A DNA stretch of 64,000 nucleotides from Azadirachta indica (taxonomy: Eukaryota; Streptophyta; Magnoliopsida; Sapindales; Meliaceae). The stretch's first letter is position 1. Each line of letters begins with the position of its first letter. The DNA is taken from NCBI GenBank assembly GCA_022749755.1, contig CM040452.1, forward strand, positions 14,154,350 to 14,218,349. The letters are read 5' to 3'. Below the pieces are notes generated by a model. It was given only the letters and a program-made list of their open reading frames with translations, was not told where the DNA came from and did no database searches. Made by a program: the position numbers and the translations under genes. Shown here piece by piece: positions 12,201-23,974 of the stretch.

Positions 12201-15011
12201 AACAAGGGAGAAAGAGGACAAGCACCCCTTGTCAGGTTTTCGCTTAGAAATGTCTCCCTGACGTCAAAACCATGATGATCGAAATTCGCTTTTTAACAGC
12301 AAAATTGTCATCTTCTTCCTATAATAGTACAATTAATATCGACATATATAGAAAAAGCTGAATAAAAATTTAATATTTTATTGAAATTTTTGTTGAAAAA
12401 TAAAAAATTAAAGATTTGATATCTTATTCGAAATTGTGTTTGAAAAAACAAAAGATATTTTAGCAATAGTGTCCAACGACAAGCCGAAGCCGAAGCCGCT
12501 GCCACTGCACTGCTATCGGTCACCGTCCAGTGACTGATTCTCAATAAATTGTTATTTATATAATTATATAGTTATCAAATGGTCAAAATAGTGGGGGCTA
12601 CGTTTGGACTCCACCACTTGGGAGCAAGTGACAGCACATTGCTATCATCACCAAAGTTGGCTGAATCTGATCCATCCACTCCATGTCAGTATGGTGTAAA
12701 CATACGATGGCCACCGCTTTTGATCTCCTCGCATCGATTTTTTTTTTTTTTTTTTGAAATAGCTATACCTTCATATAAATCGAAAAATTTGAGTCTCAAC
12801 AATTTATTTAGAACTGATCACTGGAGGTAAACAGAGGTTTACAGTAATGTCGATGATGACGGTTTATCTTTGACTAACAATAATAAAATACTTATAAATT
12901 TTAAATTAGTTTTAATTAATTTATTGTATAAATGTTTATATAAATGAATTAACATATTTAATAAACAATGCATACTATATAGATGATTCGTCACTTTGTG
13001 CAATCTTCCTTGCTGCTTGTTCAACGCATATAAATTTGGTTGTTATAGACCACTCTACGAAGAAGATAACTGTACTAAATCCTTTCTATTCTTTTATCTT
13101 TTTAGTTCTTAATTTTGAGTTTGGTTGAACAGTTAGGTGTATGATTTTATATTAAGGTAATATTGTTTGAGTCGTAAATCAATTTATAAAAATTACCCAA
13201 CAAATACTTTTGTAACGTTAAAAATAATAATAATTTGGGTTAAAACCCTTTTAATCCTAAAGGTTTAACTTAATATCTTTATAAATCCTAATGATTTTAA
13301 AAATATCTTTAAAAATCTTAATTTATTGACAAATGATAATGACATCTCTATAAAATAATTTTATATAATAATAATTATTTAAGAATAAATAAATAAATTT
13401 TAAAAATTTTAAAAATAATATATTTATAAATTATTTATGTTTTATTTCTTAATAATTACAAATGTTATATAATTTATTTTTAATTTTTTAATAATAATTA
13501 TAATACAATCATTTTATTAATATATTATCAAAACAATATTGTAATTTATTTAATTAATGTATTTTACATAAATATATCATGTTTTTAAAATTTTAAAGAT
13601 TTATTTGTTAGATTTTTTAAATAATTATTATTAATTATATAGGGGTATAATAGTTTTTTGATAATAAATTAGCATTTTTTAGGATATTTTAGAAATTATT
13701 AAAATTTAAAAGAATATTAAACCAAACCTTTAAGATTAAAAAAGTTTTTATCCTAATAATTTTATAAAAAATTATAAAAATTATTTTATAACATTAACAA
13801 ATTAATTATTTATTTGTAAACTTAAATAAATTTATAAAATATATTATAAAGAAAAAATATGTCCATGGCAATTTGCGTCATTAAAAAATGTCTAATATAT
13901 TTTACAATAAAAATAAGTTTTTTATAATAATATTATAAATTTTTGAAAATGATATATTTTTTGTCCTATTATACATGCATGCATGTGTTAAATCAATAAT
14001 AAAGTTAGAGCAATAATATAAAAAATTTAACTTTCTTTAATTTTAATTTAACAGAAAAATTCCTCCCCTGCAATAAAATAAATTTTTGAAAATGATATAT
14101 TTTTTGTCCTATTATACATGCATGCATGTGTTAAATCAATAATAAAGTTAGAGCAATAGTATAAAAAAGTCAACTTTCTTTAATTTTAATTTAACAGAAA
14201 ATTCCTACCCACGGGGAGGCTTCATCTATTTTTTTCCTAACCGAAAAAAACAAGCAGAAACTTAGCAAGGATACTTGCCGTTTTCCAATAAAACAATTGA
14301 CCAAAAGACATTAAAAACACTTTATTCATTTTACCAATCCACGACATACCTCCTAATAGTATTATGCCTTTGGAAAATGGAAACAGTGAAAAAGATTTTT
14401 CTGGAAAAATGAAAGCTTCAAAAAAGAAGTCGGAATTTATTAAATATAAAAAATAAATAAATAAATAAATAAGAGTAAGAGGAACATAACGAATGTTCTT
14501 GCCCCTTATAAAGAGGGTATTTTCAATATTTGTGGGACAGATTTCAATTTATTTTATAATAATATGCGAGTTTCTTACCACTGTTTGCAAGTAAATAAAG
14601 CCAGAATTTATTAAATATAACGAAGAAGGGCTATTATACGTAAGAAAACAAGAAAAGGAGAGTGAAGAATGGAGAAGAGAAAGATCTGTGAAACCTGTAA
14701 TGGAGTCTGTCTTTGAAAGGGAAGCGATATCTAACATTCCAACGAGCAGACTGAGTGATGATCCAGTGCAAACTTAACAAAACTTCAGCCGTTAACATCC
14801 CAATCCAAGCCCATGTTCTTCCTCTTCCTTCTTCTTCAGCTCTTGGAAAGTTTACTATCCTGTAAACCAGAATCAAGCATATTCCAACAAAAACTGTTGC
14901 TGCAAACAGCCTGTGGGAGACCCAACCCTTTCCTTCCTTTGTCTCAAAAAGAGGCAACAAAGCTTCTTCTTCTTCAGCGGCAGCAGCAGCAGCAGCAATT
15001 TCTTTACCCAT
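9244..15011 (-). CDS. Cellulose-synthase-like E protein, gene C (restructured twin of gene D)
   Basis: CslE glycosyltransferase, 754 aa from seven exons: 15011-14695, 11920-11596, 11352-11212, 11111-10980, 10875-10432, 10247-9900 and 9801-9244 (755 codons with stop). Motifs: poly-Ala/poly-Glu N-terminus, PLFETK, two membrane spans, DDGGS (154-155), DCD (322-324), SEDV in place of VEDV, QFKRW (502-506), then C-terminal spans. Differences from gene D: intron 1 is 2.77 kb instead of about 90 bp; exons 5 and 6 are fused; the start codon used by D is ATA here, so translation starts at the next ATG; and a 4-bp insertion near 9272-9281 replaces D's ending ACLV with a longer tail ending PIYEL. Catalytic residues are intact, so the protein may work. 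Whether the large intron splices cleanly is inference. Confidence 0.88.
13226..13765. mobile_element. Small inverted-repeat element (MITE) inside CslE-C intron 1
   Basis: The left end around 13231 (gggttaaaacccttttaatcc, then taaaggttta) matches the reverse complement of the right end around 13760 (ggataaaaacttttttaatc, then taaaggttt). Pairing can be followed inward for roughly 150 bp with scattered mismatches. There is no coding potential. Exact ends and target duplication are not clear because the flanks are AT-rich. Confidence 0.7.
13937..14212. repeat. Near-identical tandem duplication, period 143 bp
   Basis: Copies starting at 13937 and 14080 share long exact stretches, including a gaaaatgatatattttttgt block, a palindromic atgcatgcatg core and tttaatttaacagaaaa. 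Only a few differences are visible, so the duplication is young compared with the surrounding insert. Confidence 0.9.
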
Positions 15012-15708
15012 ATATGTTGCTATCTCTATTATTGCTAATATTCAGTTTGTTAGGAAGGAAAGCAAGCATCTATTCTATAAATAGTTTGAGAAAATTAAAA
15101 GATGGTATGATAAATTACTGGTTATGCGTAATTGAGAAATTAAATGGTAAAAGGAAGTGAAGACGTTATTGCTGTGAATTCATATTTGCCCACGGAAGTG
15201 GACAAGATGCATGACGTACATATCTGCGCAAGTAGATATGGATTGAGATTTTTTCCTTTTTATGTGAACCAGAGTTTTTTAGAATTAATTTATTCATTAA
15301 TTTTATACAGCTGATCATCTCTATGTAGCTAGTATTGTCGGCTACGACTTTCGAGTTACAAACAACTTTTCTGAAATAAGAAGTACTTGCGTTCGATCGA
15401 GTTAATTTATATGTGTGGATAGTAAATCTGTGAATGTGTGGGAAGGCTTTCCATAATGCTGATATATGGCAAAGTGATATTAATTTTGTTAGTGGGAATT
15501 AGGAAGCTAGCTATTATCATTATCAAATGGATCCAAAGAAAAGGTCTTCTCATAACTGTACATCATATGTACGCCTTGCTCAAGTTTGTTACCAATCAAT
15601 TTTGAATCGTTTTCTTAGTTTCTTTCCATATATAATTAATTAATTTATGTTGCTGTAGAAATAGATTCAATGATGTTCGCCTTCCAATATTATATATAGA
15701 TATGGGCG
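15012..15708. promoter_or_regulatory. Upstream region of CslE-C, co-duplicated with that of CslE-D
   Basis: About 15190-15630 aligns with about 18945-19380 upstream of gene D. Shared blocks include ggctacgactttc, cttgcgttcgatcgagtta (cttgtgttcgatcgagtta in D), agtaaatctgtgaatgtgt and ccttgctcaagtt. The conserved cgatcga core and spacing suggest that promoter elements were copied with the gene. No TATA box is assigned with confidence. No gene is present. Confidence 0.65.
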
Positions 15709-18700
15709 TTACACTAGGCATGCCAATGAAGCTAAAACAACAGACTTGAACACGACAGAAAATGGTATGCGGCCCCTGTCTTTGCGGATAAAGAGAGCTT
15801 CATAGATTGGAAGATTAACCAAAACCATTAATCCACTAAGAATAATCTGGAAGATCAGCTTTTGTACGGCTCCGAAATCCAGGAAAATCTCCCTGATTAT
15901 TCCTCCAGCTAAACTGAACAAATTCAGCATCGCAAGTGTTGCAATGATGGTGAACATGATAGATGAGCTTCCGAACTCCATGATTTCCTGATCATATCTG
16001 CTTAACACATCTTCTGTCACCACCTTGGCAGTTATGGCAAATGCTGTTTGAGACAATCCCAGTCGCCCGAGGATAACGTCCACGAATGCGAAAAAGAATG
16101 CAGTAGTCTTTCGGATGATCAGCATTCTCTGTAAGTTCCACCAACCCTTAAGTGTAGTACCACAACTCAGTTCCTCTAACATGCTGTAGATATTGTTGGT
16201 TATGAAAACATATGCAAATGGTATGAACCATAGGCTTGTCACCTGAGACATTTACAAAAAAAAAAAAAAAAAATCAGATTAGTAATGTTCATCGAAGAAC
16301 TGAAAAATTCGCTAGAATAAATCAACTTGACATATACCTTCGGAAATAAGGAAATGCCACGGAGCAAGAAAAGAGGAGGAATAATGACATAATACAATGT
16401 TGGGAGGGAAAGGGGAGCCCACAAAAGATAATTACAGTAACCCATTTGGGCACCGAGTTTGATCTTCCCATGACCATAAATGAAGGGGCAATACTTTGAC
16501 AAAAATATCTGAAACATTCCTTCGGACCATCTCTTGAATTGAACAAGGGAAATATCTAAGGTTGTCGGAGCAACACCCAAGAAGGCAGCTCTATCTGGTT
16601 TATAAAATATTGATTTCCAACCTCTGCATAGGATTGCCAAGCCTGTAATCATGTCTTCTGCTGCGCAACCATATATCAATCCCATCTGCAAGTTCAGACT
16701 CAGATGATCAACATCTTGACAAATCCAAGTCTTGCTTCTATACAGAATGGTAAATTAAGTTAGGTTTCTCATAACGATGTAACTAGGTGGGTTCATGTTA
16801 TTTATGTTCCACTCTACAACACTTTACAAAAGATTCATAATTTCATAACTAGAATGGGTAAGGTAGAACAGAGCTAGCTAGACCTCTTTGCCCCATTGAG
16901 TGTGCTTCTCATAACTACAACCAGCAAGAACTTTTGAGGCGTTTTCCATTTCATCAACACTTCTTTTATCCTTTTTGTGCTCAATGTTCCGGCTACGTCT
17001 CCTATAATGTCCCTCAGGAAACTTTCCTCCGGAAAGGCTTTCTCTTCTGTGGAAACATCCTGTGCCGCAGTACGGAGCTGCATCGTAGCCGCCAATCCCA
17101 GCAACCTCAATCTTCATGATCATCAAGATTTAAAAAATAAATAATTAAATAATAAAGTATTAGTATAGTGGTATTCATACACTTTGGCTAATGCGTTATA
17201 TACCTGGTTAGTTACGTGAAAATTATTGCCATAGAGATCATTTTTGGTGATGTTGTCAAAGCATTGGGGATGCTGCACAAAAGCAATTTCGTGGCCTCTC
17301 TTTTCGTCCATGAAGAAACACAAAGCTTCTCTTATTGCATCTGCATTATTTGCATACATGTCACAGTCCAGATTGAGAAGGATTGATCCATCGCTTATTT
17401 CTGATGATACTCTTATCTGCATGGAAACGTAATTTTGTTAATTTGTACCTTACACTAAGTTGCAAAGAAATTAACAATACTACTAGTCATCTGCTTGTAC
17501 CACATCAAATTAATTACCAGGGCATTCATGGCTCCAGCTTTGAAATTATGAGGATATCCCGGCCTCTTCTCTCGAGACAAGTAAACCAACGTTGGCAATT
17601 GACATCCTTGGTTATCAACTACAGTTTTATCGTTCCCATCAATTACGATCTGATATTTACAACATATAATTTAACATGAATTAACATACCGCTAGGCATA
17701 GCACACACTTGTTCTACTATTAATTAATTAATTATTTATATATATACCTGGACTATTGACTGGTGATCCTGCTTGGTTGTTTTCGAATTCCATTCGGAGA
17801 ATCCTTTGTGTTGATTCCTCATTTCGTTGGAAATGCTTCCTTTTCCTATTGCTGATTCGATTCGGTTTTTCATACTTGCATATCGTTTCTTTAGACCCAC
17901 GAAGCAAAAAGGAAAAGGATAAATTTTGTTAGCAAGTATATTATATTTCATATATATCTTCGTACAGTTTGCAAATTCATACTAAGCTCTGCATGCTGCC
18001 TGGCCAAAAAGGACAAGGACACGTACGTATACCACATGTAAATTTGAACAAAATTATAGCATAATAATGTAAATGTCCGGTCCTTTACGTTTATAACAAT
18101 TACTGGGGTGGTAGGATTTTACCTTGATATCTAACCATTCTTGTTTCAGCTGAGTGGTGTCTTTCTCATCATCAAATTTCTGTTTGAAGTAGGCTCCGGG
18201 TGACCTTGGTTCAACGTTGAACTTTTTGCAGAAGGGTATCCAGTACCTGGAGAAATGAGAGGCTTCTAAGAGAGCGTAAAATGTGAATTCCGATCCACCA
18301 TCGTCAGAGAGATAAACACTCAATTTCTCCGGTGGATAATTGTAGGTCATGACGGATAAAACCGTGTTAACCACCATAGTTGGTGGCTCTATCGTCGGAT
18401 CCGCCGTGCATACAAATATGTCAACTCCTGGTAACTTTTCTTCATATCTGAACATGCAAATTAATTTTGTTAGTATACGTATATAGCCAAACATTTTTAC
18501 AGTATAAAAGAAAACAAGAGAAAGATCTGTAAAACCTGTGGTAGAGTCTGTCTTTGAAAGGGAAACGATATCTAAAATTCCAACGAACAGACTGAGTGAT
18601 GATCCAGTACAAACTTAACAAAACTTCAGCCGTTAACATCCCAATCCAAGCCCATAATCTTCCTCTTCCTTCTTCTTTTTCTTTTTCTTCAGCTCTTGGA

Positions 18701-18891
18701 AAGTTTACAATCCTGCAAACCAGAATCAAGCATATTCCCACAAAAACTGTGGCTGCAAACAGCCTGTGGGAGACCCAACCCTCTGCTTCCTTTGTCTCAA
18801 AAAGAGGCAGAAAAGCTTCTTCTTCTTCTTCTTCTTCAGCAGCAGCAGCAGCAGCAGCAGCAGCAATTTCTCTACCCATAGATGTTGCCAT
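15709..18891 (-). CDS. Cellulose-synthase-like E protein, gene D
   Basis: Complete eight-exon CslE glycosyltransferase of 758 aa. Exons: 18891-18536, 18447-18123, 17888-17748, 17649-17518, 17416-17204, 17111-16884, 16685-16338 and 16242-15709 (759 codons with stop, all GT-AG). Start is the ATG of MATSMGREI; a second ATG four codons later is the one gene C uses. Motifs: about nine Ala and seven Glu residues from trinucleotide repeats, PLFETK, two membrane spans, DDGGS (167-168), DCD (335-337), AEDM where A and B have VEDV, QFKRW (514-518) and the C-terminal spans ending ACLV. This twin keeps the ancestral intron set and is the best guide for reading gene C. Catalytic residues are intact. Product glycan is unknown. 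Confidence 0.92.
18816..18864. repeat. Coding trinucleotide repeats (poly-Glu / poly-Ala) in CslE-D
   Basis: A (TTC)n run is followed by a (AGC)n run, read on the minus strand as GCT/GCA and GAA codons. It encodes about nine Ala then seven Glu. The matching tract in gene C (about 14963-14998) encodes seven Ala and four Glu, so the tract has changed length since the duplication. Confidence 0.9.
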
Positions 18892-20740
18892 CTCTAGATC
18901 TATTGCTAATAAGTTATTGTTATGCAATTGACATTTGCCTGCAGAATGTGGAGACGATGCATGTAGATATATGCACAAGAACCTACGGATTGAGATTCTT
19001 TTTTTGTTATGTGGACCAGAATTTTTTAGAATTAAGTAATTTCTTAGCTTATCATCTTATCTCTATGTAGTATTGTTGGCTACGACTTTCAACTTACAAA
19101 CAACTTGTCTGAAAATAAAAGTACTTGTGTTCGATCGAGTTAATTTAAATGTATAGGTAGTAAATCTGTGAATGTGTAGGAAGGTTTTCCATAATAGTGA
19201 TATATGCATGGTAAAGTAATATTAATTTTATATAGTTGGAATTAGGTAGCTATATATTTAACATCATGGACCCAAAGATAAGGTCTTTTCATAAGTAGTG
19301 TACATTATATATATGTGGCCTTGCTCAAGTTCATTTGTTACCCATCATTCATCAATTGCGAATCATTTTATACATATTTCTTACAACTAATACTAGTAAT
19401 TTTATGTCACTTTTTAATATTTATTACATAATAAATATAATCAACATAATTTTCTTAAAAAATTTCATGTAAACGAGATTTAATTTTTAAATCTTGTGTA
19501 TTATTTGAAATATTTTACTAATTAAAACTACTCAACATTCAAAAAATTGAAAAAAGAAATTAAAATTATATATCATGTTGGTCTTTCATCATATATTATT
19601 AAACTGGATAACCTAGAGCTAGTTAGGGTGGTTAAATAATTAGAAAAAAAAAAAAAAGAGCAGACCAATTATCTTGATAACTAAATTAATAATCAATAAC
19701 TAGTTTCAATTATGTGGTCATCAATACAAAGCTAAAATCTATTCATTAAATGGCAGACCTAATTAACTAAAATCTAGGCTTTTATTTTTTATTTTTTATA
19801 TTTATATTGTAATTAAAGATTTATCATCAAAAGTGTAATTGTGTTATGATATGATATAATAAAAAAATTTGCCTTTATTTTAACCACTAATTTTATTCAT
19901 AAAGAACTATATTTATAGACACACAATAGAGTGTCTATTTACAAACTCTTATATTTTTCGTTTCACTAACTTGTACTTAAGAGTTTCAATGATTATATAT
20001 ATATATATATGACAGAGATTATGAGACGATCAGATGCTAGGGGAGCTGTGGCTACGCTTGAGGGGTGCAACAGTGATGAGTTTTGAGCATGAGAGCGGTT
20101 TATATGTTCAATATGTGAGTGTAGTAGTAATGATTTAGAATTACAAAACGAATTTATGATGTTTGGAAATGACCGGAAAAACGGTATGATGTTATTAACT
20201 ATTTAATATAGACATAAAATTTTGTAATTATTTGTTAAAATTATTAAAATGCAATTTAATATGTGAAATACTCCTATAAACTTACCATTTATTTATTTTT
20301 ACTTTCCTTGAATATTTCAAACGAAAGAAAGTTTCGGTTGTGGAAAAATTGTTTTTGATTATTCAACCCAATAAAATGTTTAGAGGAGTGTAAATGTATT
20401 TCATATATAAAATGAATGGTTGTATATATATATGTTTATGGCTAAGGATACAATATTCATCGGTCAAGTTGGTTTTAATCACGAAATAGAGCTGTCAATT
20501 AATCAGGAAAAAGAAAAATCAATTCAATGACATTAGCCGCCAGAAATATGTAATTTTCACTGACAAATAACATGGCTGAATAAGTAATTATATAAGTTAA
20601 TATGATTCATTTTATTGGAGGGTAATTATACGAATATATTCATATTCAAACCTAGTTAATTATTAGTAATTGAAAAGCAATTTTTGATACAAAAACAGTT
20701 GGAATTTGAGAATTAAAGAAAACTATATGCAAGACTGAGA
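18892..20740. other. AT-rich spacer upstream of CslE-D
   Basis: The first about 490 bp are the duplicated promoter region shared with gene C. Beyond 19380 I see AT-rich DNA with poly-A near 19645 and a (TA)n run near 19996-20010, and no coding or RNA gene. Confidence 0.55.
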
Positions 20741-21087
20741 CTAGCTAGCTAGATAGTTTGTTGACTGATGGAAGTGATCAGCTTGTTGTTTCATGGCATG
20801 AGAAGTGTCAGCCAAATCTCCAGAACTATCATCATCATCATCATCATCTTCTACACTAATATTATTCTGATAATCTTTCTCGCTTTCATAGTTAGTACTT
20901 CTTGGCCATTTTGACGGCCGCTATCATGATAATCGGACTGTCTCTGCAACTGCAACCTGCTGCATGTACCTAAATCATCGTCGTCATCCTTATTTCTGAG
21001 TGGTGGTAGCAGCTTGGCTTCTTCTTCACCTGAATCACAAGCTTGTTTACACTCAGAATCGTATGCTTCTTTTACGGAAGCTGCCAT
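20741..21087 (-). CDS. Small acidic protein of unknown function, possibly frameshifted
   Basis: Not recognised. From the ATG at 21087 the frame reads MAASVKEAYDSECKQA, a hydrophilic stretch, DDDDD and SDYHDSGRQNGQEV before a stop at 20851. A second frame, entered near 20905, then continues for about 50 residues with plausible content: ESEKDYQNN, a run of seven Asp, SSGDLADTSHAMKQQADHFHQ, ending at a stop at 20741. The two halves share composition and could be one gene of about 115 aa with a 1-base frameshift, or two exons whose intron I cannot place. No membrane span or known domain is visible. The region could also be non-coding. Confidence 0.35.
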
Positions 21088-22499
21088 TTTCGGAATTTCG
21101 AGAACGTAAACACCACGAATTTTCTTTTTGGTTGTCGAGATATACATACAATGGAGAAGCGATAAGCTCGACAGGAAAAAATCATACCACGCGAATTGAC
21201 GCGCGCCAAAATACAGTACGCTGATGTGTCGCACTGAAAACTAAACAGATGGCGTCCATGCAACTGCAAGCAAGGGAGGGCAACTCTCCCTCAAGTTATA
21301 GGCCCATCCAACTCTCCTCCTCAGTTCTCACTCAAGGAACCGTGACGCTTTTCATCATTCATATTTATTTTTTAATAATTATTATTATATTTAAAGTAGT
21401 TTTTAAAGAAAATTTTGATATAATATATATTACCGATGCAAAAAAAAAAAAAAAAGGAAAAGTTGATTAACAAAGAAATAAATTAACAAATTGATCAATC
21501 ACATAGAAATAATTATTGATTTCTTTAAAAAAAAAGAAAAAGAAAAAGAAAAAGAAAACCACCAACCAGCTTCTTGACTACTAAATTAAGAAATCTTTGA
21601 CATAATGTTGTTTGGAAAAACTTTTTAACTCTTGACCCAAATTTACTTTGTTAGACAAAGTTTTAACTATTATCCAGTAGTCAATTCTCAAAATTCAAAT
21701 TGACACAATCAAACACATGAATATCAAATTTATTAAATTAAACCAATTCAAAAAGATTGCCCTATGACATAGTAAATTGGTGGGTTATTTATGAAAATGA
21801 TATGTTATATAGTTGGATACTCAATAATAAATTATGTGGGATATATTATATGAGATTTCAACACCGTATAGACAGGTCAATACAGAATATCCAAACCCCA
21901 CCCCTAGAACATTAAGTAAATACTAGAACTAGTTAGTATTCTTTTTCATTTATTTATGAGAGACAGAGAGATGAAGATGATAGATAAACAAACCAAAAGG
22001 GAAGCCATTTCCCATCCAAAACTCTTGCAAACTTTCGTTTCCTTTTATTTTTCATTTATTATTTGGTGGTCACTGTCACCACTCACCTACTCATTGTTTG
22101 GCTTTGGCCGGTGCCGATGCCCACTCTATATTTCTCGCTACGCTTCTCTTGCTTGTACTCTCTTCACAAATTTGCCCCCCTTCCGATCCAATTGAAACCC
22201 ACTATCTATCTATCCCCAATTCATTATTAGTACTTATTAACCAAATTTGAAACAAATTTAGATCATGTATAGATTTGATACTTTTAACAATAAATCTTTT
22301 AATATAGCGAATTATATTTTGTTTCAAATTGTGAATTTAACTTACATATTTTGCTTTAATTGTGAATTTAACTTAAATTTTATTTATTCTAACAAATTTG
22401 AAAAATGTTGTACGTTGTTGGCTCTAGCCGGTGCTGACGCATTGTATTAGAAAAGATTTACCGTCGTAGAAACTAGGAGCCTTCTTCTCCTGCTTCTAC
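21088..22499. other. Spacer and distal promoter of the WEB gene
   Basis: It contains A-rich tracts (about 21440-21455 and a GAAAAA-type run at about 21528-21556) and no recognised gene. Two imperfect copies of a segment resembling ggctttggccggtgccga occur near 22100 and 22418. Each is followed by similar cttctcttgcttgtact and caattgcccttcc-like text. Confidence 0.5.
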
Positions 22500-23974
22500 T
22501 AGTTGTACTTTCTAGACACAATTGCCCTTCCGTTTCTCCAGAAAGACACAACTGTCCTCAAAAGTACAACTGAGAATGTCACGTCTCTCTCTCTCTTCGC
22601 TGATTTGCTGATATAAAATTTGTCTCTGAACAGCTTTTGAATTTTTAAACTCTCTCTCTCTATCAAAGACTCCCCGTCTGCCCCTAGACTGCGACTCTTG
22701 CGGTGTCTCAGGAAAAGATAAAAAGCCATTTGATTTCAACCAAGAAAAATTTCCAGGAAAACAACATTCTTGAACTAGAAAATTTTCATTTCTCAGGGAT
22801 TCTTGCTCAACTGAGAATCTCCTTGCTGAGTTTTGTTGTTTGAGTGAAAAGATTGAAAGGATTTCTTGGTTTTTCTATATTATTTTTTAGTTTTCAAGGA
22901 AAGCATGAGGATCGGTGGAGTTGATCTCAAGATTGTGTGAACATTTGAAGACTGCTATTTTTGTTACCAGTAGCTTGCTCGAGTTTTGACTTTTGATGAT
23001 TTCTAGGGTTTTATGTTTAGGGTTTTCTGGGCAAGCAACTAAAGGTACGTTCTTTGCTCTTTTTATGCTTTCAAGCTCTGTCTTTTAGCCTTATTTTTGT
23101 TTGTTTATTAGTCTTTTTAGACTCTTTGTTGTTTTGCGTGCAATTTGAGCTTCATTTAATTTGTTTTTATGACGTGACATGTCATCTTTGTTACTGTCTT
23201 CAGTCGTTATTTATTGCAAAAATTATAGAAAATTTATGGTATTTCGGTGTTTGTTTGTAGCTGAGGTACAGGTTTGAGCTTGAATTTCTGATCAAATCAA
23301 AGGGAGATAGTATCCGAAGAGTAGTTGACGATATTTGGGTCAATTTTCTACAAGCAGTGATAAATAGTAGTGAGTTTGCACCTATCCTTGTTGCTTCAGC
23401 AACACTACTGTGATATAAATGAGGTACTTAGAAAATTACTTATTATGGGTTTGACGGGTTTTCTTTACATCTTGTTTCCATCATTTGTTTCATGCTTCAA
23501 TTCGGGTGGCTTAATTTATTGTCTATTTGAGTTTAAGTAATCTGGTTGAGTTTTATGAGGAAGTGTGAAATGGCTTTGGAAATGTATGTGCTCAATTATG
23601 GCCAAACTTAATACTGCTTGGGGCTTACAGAGATTTTCAGGCAGCATGAGCTTGGACTCTGAGATTTTACAAAGTCAATGACTTTTTTGTTGATTGAAGC
23701 TAGATTAATTGCAGTTTGGAATTGGAAATGAGAAGGAGATGAAGTCCTATGTTCTGTATTATGCAGTGATATTCATTTGTCAATATTATGTCTTCTGTTT
23801 AATGGCACATGTATTTAAATTGTTTTTACCTTCTATTGGCTGAGCATTTTTAATGTGTTATGTCTCTTGGTCATAATATATTTGATTTCATTTTGAATGA
23901 GTTTCAAATTGTTTTTTGATTGTTTACAGCAGGTAGGTATTTTGGAAATAATAACAATAACAGATAAAGCAAGA
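22500..23974 (+). promoter_or_regulatory. Probable 5' leader and leader intron of the WEB gene
   Basis: CT-rich tracts (about 22583-22600 and 22650-22665) of the kind common in plant leaders precede a GC-moderate stretch. A donor AAAG|GTACG at 23044/23045 and an acceptor TTTACAG at 23929 (or CAG at 23932) define a likely leader intron of about 0.89 kb. It ends about 45 bp before the ATG. Upstream short ATGs exist in the stretch. The transcription start is not placed. Confidence 0.5.

Larger units (their letters stand above)
11975..14640. other. About 2.66-kb insertion in intron 1 of CslE-C, absent from CslE-D
   Basis: Gene D reads continuously through a 90-bp intron containing acatttttacagtataaaag. 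In C the left half (acatttttactgtata, to about 11976) and the right half (taagaaaacaag, from about 14641) are split by about 2.66 kb of AT-rich DNA. The insert includes a smaller inverted-repeat element (13226-13765), a 143-bp-period duplication (13937-14212), an (AAAT)n run near 14455-14473 and a GC-richer patch near 12470-12735. I see no transposase or retroelement coding, no clear terminal repeats for the whole insert, and no gene. Confidence 0.75.

Noticed and set aside
12579..12830. Open frame in the GC-richer patch of the CslE-C intron insert
   Set aside because: It is 83 residues with a poly-Phe stretch from a T run and no recognisable domain, so it is unlikely to be coding.
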